Origin: Mactromeris polynyma
Taxonomy: Eukaryota > Mollusca > Bivalvia > Venerida > Mactridae
Assembly (NCBI GenBank): GCA_032209605.1
Contig: JASFXZ010000001.1
Span: 47,538,184 to 47,602,183 of the forward strand
DNA: 64,000 bases
Direction: 5' to 3'
Below the pieces are notes generated by a model, which was not told the origin of the DNA, made no database searches, and saw only the letters and a list, made by a program, of their open reading frames with translations. Positions 28,201 through 43,200 of the stretch are shown piece by piece; within the stretch, counting starts at the first letter, position 1, and each line of letters starts with the position of its first letter. The position numbers were made by a program, and so were the translations under genes.

Positions 28201-31200
28201 TTTTGATGTTTTATTTATGTGAGATTTTACTGATATTACTATTATATATTTCAGTTGGTTTGTACCCCACTGTTCTCGCGAGACTGCTGAAAAACTGTTA
28301 GAGCGAGCCAACAGTTTGGAGTATGGAAACACATTGATGCGCGAGAGTACAACCTTCCTTCAAAACGGAAGTTACGTCATCTCTAGAATTTATTTGCATA
28401 GGTGCGTTGTTATTTACATGCATGATTATACCATTTAAAAGCGTACAGATGGTGATATCAGTTGGTCTAGACAATATTAATGCATACACATGATCGTACT
28501 CGTTGATACTGATGAGTAAGAATTGTATAATACAGTGTGGAACATTAGTTACGTTTGTTGTCAGACATTTCATTATATTTGATCGGCTCATTTGAAAATA
28601 CACTCTTAATCGGGCAATCGAAATACAAGGGAATCTAAACTCACTGTCGAAGTTGATGTATACTCACCGACATACCATTCCTCAACCAATCTACGTGTAC
28701 AATACCCTTTCAAAATCCCCAAAGAACAGTGGTCGAATTCTTGAGTTAAACTTTGTAAGAAAATTTAAAAATTGACACATGCGATGGTCGAAATTTCGAG
28801 ATGTTTTAGCGACGTTTTACTGTAACTCTATTTGCATTTGACGTATGAAATGTAATCACAAGTTTCTTAGATATGCCTTTGGTCTATCAACTACGATCAG
28901 GACAATGTTATGATTTGAACAAGTCAACCGTAGTCAATCCAACATACCTACATGTTGTGCATAGATTACTTCCAGCTTTTATTTAATGATATTATTACAT
29001 TGTATATGTTTTCAGTAAAGGTAGTATTTCTTACGATCATTATGAAGTCATCCGAACAGCCGGCGGGTATAAAGTCAATGTACAGAATCCAGTAAGTATA
29101 CAACGTCTATGTTAAAGCAGGCTGATACAATATTTCTTACTCTTTGTAAGTTACTGAAACGACATTGTCATCGTTTATAAACTATGATCATTGTTCACGT
29201 TATCAGTTCTAGTTACAATTCAGTCATTGTTTGTAAGAGTATGTGCGTTCAAAATCATAGCCTAAATTATAAAAAAATCCGACTGAAGTCGTCTTTTTGA
29301 AATGTAATAAAATCACCTTCAAAATCACCACTGCAAGAAGTAAATCTCATCTCGTATGAAGTAAATGAGTTTGAAATGGTGAAATATTATATAACTCGTC
29401 TCTCATAATAACATTAGAGTTCGAAATCGGACGTTGAATACAGTAATGTTTTTCTTGTTTGACTCATTGAAGTACATTTAAAGGGGCCCAGGTAATAATT
29501 TTTTATACATTTAAACCAGAACAGCTATAATATGTACTTGTATAAAAAACACTATTACGCTCATTGGTTCTCGTTCCTTTACGAAAACTTTACTATCAAA
29601 GACATTTGATCTTGTTTACAAAATACTTCATGTTTGACCTAGTCGCGATTTCCGTTTATTGCCGATGTGCTTCCGTGACTTTCCGTATGCAACACACATT
29701 TTCATCCGTACACAAGTATTGAAGACTTGTACCTCAACTACAACAACTAGAACTCACATTTGAAATTCGTATCTCGTGATGAAACGTCATCGATTTATGT
29801 GCATCCGTGTCTGACGTAATCAGGAACATCGGCATACAACGAGTGTAAACAAACACACGAGAAACTAGTTTAAATTAGCCGGTCGATAAGATAAAAATAA
29901 CTACGATTTGCATTGATGATGATTGAAATTTGATGGGACACTATTATGTGGTGAATAACTAAGTATTAGAGTATGCCTAATATGTGAATATTCTGGATAA
30001 TGCAGATATTTGAAAAAAAATGTATTTACGTCCCTTATTGGGACTTTAAAGACATGCACTTATTAGTACTGATGCAACTACACTATTCGTGTGTTACTCT
30101 GAATACTTATCCTACAAGAATTATCTATATATCAGAATTCAAAAAGTGTGCGTTTCAGTGTTTCCCACCTAACATAGTACTGGCATGTAACCAGGAAAGT
30201 ACTGTGTATCGGTGCTATACATGAAAGAATCAGACTGTCTATTCGAAATAAGAGCTAGGCAGAAATGCCGGGCATGTCTGTATCACAATTTCTCTCTCTC
30301 CCTTCTGGGGGCTTTCTCTCAGTCTGTCCCTCTGGTCAGATCACGCTGTATCTGCACTGGTAGAGGATGCACCTGCGCCCTTGTGGCTGCAACAAATGGG
30401 GTCTATGTAAAGCGCCTGTGAACGTGTTTCGCATGAAACGGGCGCTATATAAATCTGGTATATAATAATAATAACAATCCTATTTTCTTTCTATGTGAAG
30501 TGCAAATTCCGTCCCTTATAACCACGTAATAAAATGTAATTAATACATTAGCCATGTAGTGTGGAACATAGTCCAGCCACGGACGTCACATCTCTATACT
30601 GTCGCTGTACAATATGTTACGAAGACGCGTGTAAAGGTCGGAATATAGAGACACGTATGTGGGGCTATATGGAACACATCTTACATCGTGTCTGATTCAG
30701 TAAATGTGCAATATGTCGCTATCTGAATATAAAATAAATTATTCAGTATTTAAACCCATTTATTCTACCAGCCACTGATATTTGCCATTTACTATTATGT
30801 AATGATTCAATTATATACAAAAACGTTCAAAAGAACGAATTTTAACGTGGAAAAAATAGCATAATTATCAGTAAATCAAGTTGAATGCATTACCATTTTG
30901 CATTTTATTAAGTCAGACACGCCTTTTCTGTATTACATTACGCCATAGGTCAATTGACGCATCATCTATCAAGTACATTGTGTAACGCAATACGATAGAA
31001 TGAAGGAAAAATAATGAATTGAACAATAATTACGTTTCACTGAGCAATATAATTTGTTTCCCAAGTTCGCGACAGATATATCAAATCATGATCACGTGAT
31101 CTATTGTACCACTGTATACTCATAAACACTATATTTATACTCAATCGCAAATGTAGGAAATCAACGTCAATGTAAAATGAAATTTGAGTAAACATGAGTA

Positions 31201-34200
31201 TTATCCTCATCTTGTACTAAGAGCATCAGTTTTGACCAATGTCAGGAAGCACGCTGTATCCAGGGATAATGTGTACGAAATCATCAACTATAAGTATATA
31301 GTCACACCTAGGCTAGGATTTTTTTTAAATACGCGACGCTTTACTCCCGAGTGGTGGCTACTATTTGGAAATGTTTAAACGTGATGTTTTTGTTTCACTG
31401 GTAGACATGTTTTTAAATGTTTTAGTTTGTCACGGTAGCAGGGGCTTGTGTCCCCTTCCATTTGAAGAATGTCGAAGGTATAAGTCTTACCCCTGTCCGT
31501 CCGTGTGTTTGTCCGTGAGAAACATTAGTTTCTGAGCATATGTGGTCATCTGTGAACTAAAGCAGATCGATCTTACTTTGATGCAAATTGCCTGATTGAT
31601 ATCAACATATATGTAGGGACGATTTGGTTTTTATTGATTTTTATATATTTTTTCAGTAAACTGTTTTGTACAATTAAAGAAGTATATACGATGTTGATTG
31701 TGTTAACAGTTGTAAAACAAGTGGTTAACTTGATAGATACACAATGCTTTAAAATAACTTGTAGGGAATATACATGTAGATCGTACATTGAAATGATTCA
31801 CGCAATGCATTCGTAATGGTACATTACAATGTTAAACATTAAGCATTGCCCACATATCTCTCCTGGAGATTTATCATCTGTCTTAATACACGTTTGTATT
31901 CAAAACGACCATTAACTCCATCTAGACATGCCCTTGCATTATCGAAAGTTGCAGACCGTATAATTTGCCAAAGAAGTCAATACATATCCTCGTATATTCA
32001 TATGTTGTAGTACATCTAGTACATTTCGCTTTTGTCATATTTTGAAATATGATATAATAACCTCTATACGTAAACAAGAAATTTAATTTAACAAGATTTA
32101 AATGATTTTATAATGTGCCTTCTAGCCCACACTAATACAGTTATTGTAAGACCACATCTCGCTGTTCAATGTTTGGTTTCATACATGTACTTATCCAGTT
32201 TATTGACATTAATTTGACACACATACACTGTCAGCTTACAAGTCTGTTGGAACAATAAATATAACCTCTCAGGCTTCAGACAAAGTTAGTATGCAGTTTT
32301 ATTGATCAGTGGATGTCTTGATGCATTTTAGTCACTTTAGATTTTTATAAGTTAAACATTGTTGTATCAGCCTAATCATTGTTGTATTATATAATTGTGG
32401 ATATGTGAATTTGAAATAATAGCCTCTATATGGTTTGACTACAAACTCAAAAAGACACAACATACACTGTATGTCACTATATGTAACATTCGACCTGGAA
32501 CCATCCAACTATTAACCAATTAATGTGTTCTTTTAATTGATACATTTTGTCTGGTCTAGTCTTTGCATTTTTATTGCCTCTGAATAATCTCTAGATCTAT
32601 AGTTATAACCATAACAACCGAACAGCGACTGAGTTTCTTACTGATGCAAAATAATATATTGAAAATTTATAGATTTGTACAGTGTCTCATAAGCCACATG
32701 GCTGGACGTAAAGCCAGAAGTGTGTTGATACTGAATATATTATTTGCATGTTTTACTTAAACAAACGGTAATATTGTACTTTAAAAGTACTCTAACTAGT
32801 CAGGTTGTAAGATCAGTTTCATCCAATCAGTCTTTACATTGCATAATGTGCACAATCAATTTTAAAGTTTAACTGCATTTTAAATAAAATTCAGTAGCGT
32901 GTATTACACTTAAGGCAAAATATATGATTAATATTATTGCTGCACACGTAACAAATTCAATGAGTGACGCAAGTTACATTAAGATTGAAACATTTAAATT
33001 ATTTGTCACGGTAATGACACTAGATCCATTGGCATATGTTCATTTTATCTTGCGAATACTCGAATTTATAAACAATAACAAAATAAATTGCAAACTGGCG
33101 TTTATAATGGTGTTAAGTATTGTCGTCCTTCAGTTTTAGTTAATGTGTTTTATCATCGTCATATTCTATCGATCTACCTATTCAGTTCCAGATATTTCTT
33201 TTTAAAACTTCTAGAGTATGTGATAAGTGTGACACAAGTATCGTAGTCCGAGATAGCACGATTCGAATACGGTGAAATTAAGCAACATTTTCGATTTAAG
33301 ATCTGATTTTTAGTTGCAACATTTGAGAAATGAAATATTCGACTTGAAGAAGGTTCGTAGTAGATACGCAGAAACCCTCAACGTTGGTAGAGCGCTAATC
33401 TGCTCATTTTGGGATTTTGGACTCGAATCCTGGGCGAGGCGCATGTTCTTTTGTGACAATCTGGCAGCGATAATGCATCTTAAATCATTTGCCCTCTCCA
33501 TAAGACCTTTGATTGATGCGGAAAGCTTTCAGTTGCTTGGGGAGGAACAGACTAGTACTGGTTGGTTACCCAGGAGCACTGGTTAGATCAACAGATAGCC
33601 AGACATAACTGCAGTACTATATAGAAACGACGTACATCACAAAACAAGCCAAAGGGAAGCAGTCTAATGTCACGTTACCTGTATTACTTTAGCATACTCC
33701 AATGAAATGTCTACAAGATGTCATGGATTACTTCATTACCACATCGGAAAGTGGAACTAAGCCAATCGTCACCAACGACCTGGAAACACTTGGACATGAT
33801 GTACCCGGATATGCTACTGAGATATATAGTAAGTACATGTATACTAGTATCCATGCTTCAGTGTGGTGTTGTCTATATCCTTATTCAAGACTACATGATA
33901 GAGTTACGTCACAGAGAACTGTGTATGTTTGTAGATACATATACATGTATATAGTAAAACACGCTTATAACGAATCCGGATGTAAAGAAAACTCGGATAG
34001 TACGAAGTAAATTAATTTACTGACTGCATATTTTATTTCTTTGTTCTAGCACATGATTTAAAGGAATTTAGATATCGCAACAATCGACTTAAAATAATTA
34101 TATGGTATATACTATAACTGAAAGTACTTCAATTTGTATAATTAATAGAAATTCGTTTTAATGAGTTTTATTCGTACCATTTCAGACCGTCGATCAACAC

Positions 34201-37200
34201 CTGCAGAACCTTGGAAGTGGCCCCCAGGAAAAGGTAAGGTTATCTACAACTAACACAACAATAACACAAAGTATCGTACTAGTAGGATGTTATACTGGTT
34301 GATCACCTAACATACACTCAGGTTATCTTCAACTATCACAACACTAACACAAAGTATCGTACTAGTAGGATGTTATACTGGTTGACCACCTAACATACAC
34401 TCAGGTTATCTTCAACTATCACAACACTAACACAAAGTATCGTACTAGTAGGATGTTATACTGGTTGATCACCTAACATACACTCAGGTTATCTTCAACT
34501 ATCACAACACTAACACAAAGTATCGTACTAGTAGGATGTTATACTGGTTGATCACCTAACATACACTCAGGTTATCTTCAACTATCACAACACTAACACA
34601 AAGTATCGTACTAGTAGGATGTTATACTGGTTGATCACCTAACATACACTCAGGTTATCTTCAACTATCACAACACTAACACAAAGTATCGTACTAGTAG
34701 GATGTTATACTGGTTGATCACCTAACATACACTCAGGTTATCTTCAACTATCACAACACTAACACAAAGTGTCGTACTGGTAGGATGTTATACTGGTTGA
34801 TCACCTAACCTACACTCAGGTTATCTTCAACTATCACAACACTAACACAAAGTATCGTACTAGTAGGATGTTATACTGGTTGATCACCTAACATACACTC
34901 AGGTTATCTTCAACTATCACAACACTAACACAAAGTGTCGTACTGGTAGGATGTTATACTGGTTGATCACCTAACATACACTCAGGTTATCTTCAACTAT
35001 CACAACACTAACACAAAGTATCGTACTAGCAGGATGTTATACTGGTTGACCACCTAACATACACTCAGGTTATCTTCAACTATCACAACACTAACACAAA
35101 GTATCGTACTAGCAGGATGTTATACTGGTTGATCACCTAACATACACTCAGGTTATCTTCAACTATCACAACACTAACACAAAGTATCGTACTAGTAGGA
35201 TGTTATACTGGTTGATCACCTAACATACACTCAGGTTATCTTCAACTATCACAACACTAACACAAAGTATCGTACTAGTAGGATGTTATACTGGTTGATC
35301 ACCTAACATACACTCAGGTTATCTTCAACTATCACAACACTAACACAAAGTATCGTACTAGTAGGATGTTATACTAGTTGATCACCTAACATACACTCAG
35401 GTTATCTTCAACTATCACAACACTAACACAAAGTATCGTACTAGTAGGATGTTATACTGGTTGATAGATGTTATACTAGTTGATCACCTAACATACACTC
35501 AGGTTATCTTCAACTATCACAACACTAACACAAAGTATCGTACTAGTAGGATGTTATACTGGTTGACCACCTAACATACACTCAGGTTATCTTCAACTAT
35601 CACAACACTAACACAAAGTATCGTACTAGTAGGATGTTATACTGGTTGATCACCTAACATACACTCAGGTTATCTTCAACTATCACAACACTAACACAAA
35701 GTATCGTACTAGTAGGATGTTATACTGGTTGACCACCTAACATACACTCAGGTTATCTTCAACTATCACAACACTAACACAAAGTATCGTACTAGTAGGA
35801 TGTTATACTGGTTGATCACCTAACATACACTCAGGTTATCTTCAACTATCACAACACTAACACAAAGTATCGTACTAGTAGGATGTTATACTGGTTGATC
35901 ACCTAACATACACTCAGGTTATCTTCAACTATCACAACACTAACACAAAGTATCGTACTAGTAGGATGTTATACTGGTTGACCACCTAACATACACTCAG
36001 GTTATCTTCAACTATCACAACACTAACACAAAGTATCGTACTAGTAGGATGTTATACTGGTTGATCACCTAACATACACTCAGGTTATCTTCAACTATCA
36101 CAACACTAACACAAAGTATCGTACTAGTAGGATGTTATACTGGTTGATCACCTAACATACACTCAGGTTATCTTCAACTATCACAACACTAACACAAAGT
36201 ATCGTACTAGTAGGATGTTATACTGGTTGATCACCTAACATACACTCAGGTTATCTTCAACTATCACAACACTAACACAAAGTGTCGTACTGGTAGGATG
36301 TTATACTGGTTGATCACCTAACATACACTCAGGTTATCTTCAACTATCACAACACTAACACAAAGTATCGTACTAGTAGGATGTTATACTGGTTGATCAC
36401 CTAACATACACTCAGGTTATCTTCAACTATCACAACACTAACACAAAGTATCGTACTAGTAGGATGTTATACTGGTTGATCACCTAACATACACTCAGGT
36501 TATCTTCAACTATCACAACACTAACACAAAGTATCGTACTAGTAGGATGTTATACTGGTTGATCACCTAACATACACTCAGGTTATCTTCAACTATCACA
36601 ACACTAACACAAAGTATCGTACTAGTAGGATGTTATACTGGTTGATAGATGTTATACTGGTTGATCACCTAACATACACTCAGGTTATCTTCAACTATCA
36701 CAACACTAACACAAAGTATCGTACTAGTAGGATGTTATACTGGTTGATCACCTAACATACACTCAGGTTATCTTCAACTATCACAACACTAACACAAAGT
36801 ATCGTACTAGTAGGATGTTATACTAGTTGATCACCTAACATACACTAAGGTTATCTTCAACTATCACAACACTAACACAAAGTATCGTACTAGTAGGATG
36901 TTATACTGGTTGATAGATGTTATACTGGTTGATCACCTAACATACACTCAGGTTATCTTCAACTATCACAACACTAACACAAAGTATCGTACTAGTAGGA
37001 TGTTATACTGGTTGATCACCTAACATACACTCAGGTTATCTTCAACTATCACAACACTAACACAAAGTATCGTACTAGTAGGATGTTATACTGGTTGATC
37101 ACCTAACATACACTCAGGTTATCTTCAACTATCACAACACTAACACAAAGTATCGTACTAGTAGGATGTTATACTGGTTGATCACCTAACATACACTAAG

Positions 37201-40200
37201 GTTATCTTCAACTATCACAACACTAACACAAAGTATCGTACTAGTAGGATGTTATACTGGTTGATCACCTAACATACACTCAGGTTATCTTCAACTATCA
37301 CAACACTAACACAAAGTATCGTACTAGTAGGATGTTATACTGGTTGATCACCTAACATACACTCAGGTTATCTTCAACTATCACAACACTAACACAAAGC
37401 ATCGTACTAGTAGGATGTTATACTGGTTGACCACCTAACATACACTCAGGTTATCTTCAACTATCACAACACTAACACAAAGTATCGTACTAGTAGGATG
37501 TTATACTGGTTGATCACCTAACATACACTCAGGTTATCTTCAACTATCACAACACTAACACAAAGTATCGTACTAGTAGGATGTTATACTGGTTGATCAC
37601 CTAACATACACTCATGTAATAATGCGCTGTGGTCGTTAATGGCACCATATACAGTCGGACCTCGTTCATTCGAATTCATCGGGTCAGAAATTTTATTTCG
37701 AAAAATACTTGGTTTCGAATAGGCCAAGTCAATTAGGCGTGCATCAGAAGTTACCTCTGGACCTGATATTTATTTCGGATGATAAGGTTCTCGAATAAAC
37801 GATGTCCGACTGTATGTATAGTGCACACTGTATGATGTCCAAATACCAATCTGATGTTATTTATGACGTTTCGGTTTTGCTATCTACGGTTAAATATTCC
37901 AAGCGTCAGTGAAGTGGATCAGATGTCGTTTGTTCGATCCTATATGGAAACAAACTTGATAGGGATTCTTAAAAAGATATTCAAATTTGAACTAATATGA
38001 ATGTCTTCAGACATGTGGATATATTAATGCATTATTCCCTTCAGATAATTCAATGGAACCAGAACCAGGTAAAGTACTGTGTGAATATGTTTGTGACTTT
38101 ATCGTTGTCGTCATTCCTTGTATATGTCCCTTTGTGAAGAATTCTCTAGAGTAGAACATCTATATAGGGGCCTGTAATTGATTATTGTAATGACATATTT
38201 GAGATGTCAGTTTAATCATTAGAAGGATTTAATATAGTTCAATAAGAAGGGTTACCTGTTTTATCATGTCCGTTGACACTCTGGTACTTTTGGTCATCTA
38301 TGGTCATGTCATCCACATGCTAAGAAATTGTCAGTTGCTTGCACAAGAACAAGTTAGTAGTGGTTTTATAATTAATTCATGGAAAATTAGTAATGTCAAC
38401 TGACCGTCGTATATGACAGTAAAAATGTAAAACCCGTATGGGTGACGGGAGCTGCTCGGGTTGCAACATTTACATTTTTTTTATATCAACGATTACTTCT
38501 TTCCAAAGTGAAATAATCCAATTTAAAGGTAAAATTATCTGGTCAACAAATCCCAATGTTCACGGTTAGAGTGTTGTCTTTGATGCTTTGTATCACACTC
38601 ACCATAAAAGGACAGGTTAGGATTTCGAGCGCATGGGTAAATTTACAATCCCTATATTATATACACGATATATACACATGTATTGTATTTTAATATATAT
38701 ACGAGTATTATATTGTTCTGAGAAAACATTGTGTAATAATAATAACTGATACACATATATCGTGACTACAAAAAGTCTCAGTGAAATATGTACCTATATG
38801 AAAGTAATGGCAAATTCACAATGTTATCCCTGAACGTTCTGTCTACATAACAGAATAGAAGTTTTTCATTATCTGTTATCTAACCTTACAGGATCTCGCA
38901 GTGAGTTATCATTTCACTGACTCTTTCCATTCGCTACACACTAACATTCTTAGCAATATTTGAAAGAACATGACTGTACTGAAGAAAAGTTTATCGTCAT
39001 AACCTACTTGTCTGACTTTTCTCGAACATTTCCGCTTTATACTATGGTCTGCGTTAAAAATCGGAATTTGCTTTGTCTTTACATACTCGTCCGTTGTGTG
39101 TGAACACGTATGTCTACATGTCTGAATATGTGTCTGTAATGGTGTCCTGATATTCTGCAATGCTCCTTTCTTCAATTGCTACGAAACGAGCGCCGCTGTG
39201 CGATTTCCAACTTCTTCTCTAAGTGACGTCATTTCCAGAAAATGTCACATATGACGTCACCATGTACTGACAGTAAGTAATATTTGCCCCATATGACAAT
39301 ATGAAAACGGAGTGACTATATGGAGTAAATACTGGTTCCTGCTTGCAAATGGTGACCTCACATGTTGCGTTTTCTTGTTTATTTTCTGTCATGTCATAAC
39401 ACATATACATGTATTAGATATATACCATTTAATGCTGCTTCATTATTTGGTTATTAAGTAAAACTATAGACTGATTTTCTGTCCTTTTAATGTATAATTT
39501 GTAATTTGTTATTTTAAGTTTTGCTTATAGTACATTTGATGTCTTTTCCGATTTCTGACATAGAGTGCATTAATATCTTCGTTGGCAAACATTTTGTTGT
39601 ATTATTTTCTTTCAATAATCAGTAGAACATTATAAATAGATATTCGAATATTCGTTCGTACGTCCGAATATTCGAATACTGATTCGGCATTCGAATTTTC
39701 GATAAAATATATATTTTCAATATATAAAGACAATGCAAATGTATTAAATTTCAATGATGGACATGATCGCAATGAATGACATTTTATGTGTGAAAATAAT
39801 ATCTACATGCGTTAATTAACTTGTCATGTTGTATATTTGGGGGCAAGAGAGATATTACACTCTGGTGATGCCCTGAAATTACTAGTTATCGCGGACATTT
39901 TTACAACTTGAGTGAGCAGTTTAAAACACAAAATTGATAAGCATAAAGTTAAACTTCGAATTTCAAATGTAGTTTATTAAGTAAGAAGGTCGAATGTTCA
40001 AATATTCGAATACTCGTTCGTAAGATTGACCGAATATTCGAATACCAAACTTGCCATTCGTTGACATCCCTATTAAATATACATACTGTTTATATAGGTT
40101 TATATTTATTATCTTCTTTAAAATTCTTTGGCAAATATATCAATGAAAATATAGTAGAACAACTGCTCATATCATATTTATGATTGATTGCATCAATAGC

Positions 40201-43200
40201 GTTTATTTCACAAGAAGGCTGTCTTATACACCTTTCAGTCTTGAGTCCTTCAAAAACTTATTATATCTTATGACAGAAGACCTTTTCATTGATATTATAA
40301 CTGACAATTCCACTAACAAACTCTGGTTTTACAAATGCATTGTTAAATAGCTTGTGTCTGAGCATTCAATTGAATTACAATTTGTAAAATGGGAACATTA
40401 TGATGATATTATATTGTGTTCTAAATTATAATTAATAAGATGATACAGTAATGAGAACAATATGTATTTCCTGTTTTTGTCCAGATTACGATGACACTGA
40501 TTCCGGCAACCAACCGTTGCCTAGCAACACCAGTAAACATATGGACGGGTCTAATACAATGTCTCCTGGGATACTGAGGAGAGACAGTCGACCTCCTGCA
40601 CCAGGGGGACGAAAATCAGGTACTAAAACACTAATATTTACATACCGAGATAGTGATTTAATTGTCTAGGCCTAAACAGAGCGAGTTAAGTTCATGATGC
40701 TGATTTTTCGTTCTATCAGAATTATTTTCAAATATTTCGTGAAGTGAATTGTAGCCAGTCTATTATTCTCTCTTAAGTGTTATAAGTACAATGGCCAAGA
40801 ATCAGTACAGGTAGATAGAAAATATTATTAGTCAGCGGATACTTGAACTTTGCTCCGAGTCTGATCTCTGACACATTTGGTTATACGCTCGGGTACAGGT
40901 TAAAACAACGCAACACGTCATTGAAATATGTGTATGACGTGATTGGCAAATAAGGTTATGGCTTTCGGGATTGGTCAGAATCACCCGAAATACAGTAAGA
41001 AAGATACTGATAATATCCGCGCACGAAGGAATAATCAGAGTTGGTTTTGGGAGCTCTGAGAAACCAGTCATGTTAACATCAAGAAGTTATAGAAAAACAG
41101 TAAGATTGAAGTTTGAGATTGAAGTTGGGAACTTATTAATAGGTGTGGACTTGTACTTATCGTAGTTATCAATAGTATTAACTCAGTGGTACGTTGTAAT
41201 TGGATTATATGTATGTATGTAATAAAAGTGTGTAAACCTATTGGACTTGGTCATTTACTATTAAGTGTGAACAACGCAAGATATACATATTACCTAAACT
41301 CGGAATTCCGGAACCTAATTCCCTACAGGTTGTCCTTACGGCACAACCACAACAGAGAGCAATATCTAAGAATATACTCAAGGTAATATCTGTTGCAGAA
41401 TCGGTATTTACAAGGTAATATCTGGTGGAGAATCCGCGGGATTAAGGTGGATTGATAATTAATTATGGAACAGTTATGACAGAATATAATTTAAGAAGTA
41501 AGGATGTTCAGAGAGTATTTTTAACTCCGCAAAAATTGCATAGATCACCATTTAAACGGCTAAAGGAATTTGTGGCTGATACAAAGCGAAAAGACAAAGA
41601 ATTACGTAAACAGTTTTATTCATCCTTACAACAAAATGGATCATTGACAATTGGGTTAAATTCAACAAATAAAAGTGAGTTAGATCAATTGAGTTCACCT
41701 GGGTACGACGATGAAGGGGTGGAGGAAGTCAATCAGGGTGCAGCATACGGCGGTCCAGTTACACAGAATACAATAGAAGAAGACCAATTTAAATCCAGAG
41801 AACAACGATTACCAGACCAGGGACAAATAAGGCAACCGCTTTATCCAATTTTAAGAAGTGATCAAGAACAACCGGGAAAAGAAGAAGAATTTATTGACAA
41901 TAAAAACTCTAGTTTTAATAATAATGTGTTATTAGAAGATGAGGAACAGATCAGGAACAAACTGTGTACAGGTGATAGTAACATTCATAATTTTCAATCA
42001 AGAACTGACGGAAGATCAAGTACGGCATCGGAACAGGGTAAAATGTATTCTAATTTCCGTATGATAAAATTGTCACCATTTACTGGTAAGGATTTTGAAA
42101 GTTTCTCAGCTTTTCTAACACAATTTCATAAATTTTGTGCTTTGAATAATATTACAGAGGATCACAAATGTGATGTTATCAATTTTTATTTAGTAGATAA
42201 TGCGGCAATATATTATGATAATTTGTCGGAAAATATCAAATCAAATTTTTCGGAGCTTACACAAGCTTTGGCGAATCGATTTCAGTCCAAAAATTTAGAT
42301 CATAATCTGATAGCAATTAAGCAAAAACCGGATGAATCCAGTGAAAATTATATGTCAAGGGCATTGAAAATTGCTACAGACCTTGAAATAGATGAAAAGA
42401 TTTTAATTAGTCTAATTGTGCATGGTTTAAAAGATGATATCAGAAAACAAGTTTTATTGAGAGAGACAAAATCTTTGCCAGAATTATGCAAATTTATAAA
42501 ATTGTGTGAAGCCACAAATACATTATGTGTTAATACTTTAGAAACAAAGTTTAATGAGTTAGTGGGAGAGTTGAGAAATCTTAAGGTAGAGATGAAAACT
42601 AATCATGTGAATCTAATGCATGCGGAACAACACTCCCAAAATTATGATAATTGGACAAATGGCTATCAAACTAATCGCCAAAGTTTTGTACCTGATAGAT
42701 TCATGAATCATACTCAGCAACCTAGAGTATCTGGTTATAACAGGTTTACCTATAGTAAACCAAAGATTATAAAGCCATACACGGTTAACCCACGATTGAC
42801 CTCTAGGCAACATGCATGTCAGAAGTGTGGTTATGATAGTTGTAGAATGGGAAGAAATTGTATAGCTTATGGGAGGAGTTGTTATTTCTGTGGAATTAGA
42901 GGGCATTTCAGGTCACAATGTTATAAGGCTAGACAAAGACGGGGGAGTACCAACACGTGTTTGAAAAATAAACAACCGGTAATAAAGAAACAAAAATCAA
43001 AATCTATTAGTTGCATAACTGAGATTAATGAAAATTTAGTATCAATGCAATTAGGCAATAGAAACATTGCTGCTCTAATAGATACAGGAAGTTCTATTTC
43101 TTGTATACAATATCAATTTTGGAAAACTACAAAATTAGCTAACCGTACGCTTAAACCTACTTCAGTGAGGTTTAAAACAGCATTAAATGGCAGTCCTAAT

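Larger units (their letters stand above)
29092..33692 (+). other. Intron 10 (4.6 kb)
   Basis: Holds a SINE/LINE tail (30345-30470), a hairpin repeat (30570-30668), a gtccgtccgtgtgtttgtcc tract near 31490-31520 and a tRNA-derived SINE (33370-33650). The rest is AT-rich; I see no exon. Confidence 0.6.

Noticed and set aside
18664..37614. CRISPR-like arrays
   Set aside because: The repeats are head-to-tail minisatellites without unique spacers, in a eukaryotic gene.
38909..39175. 88-codon minus-strand frame
   Set aside because: No recognisable motif and no splice context; adjacent to a dispersed repeat.
41452..41475. Start of gag-pol at the first codon of the open frame (TTG)
   Set aside because: A eukaryotic element is expected to start at ATG; the first in-frame ATG is 41476.
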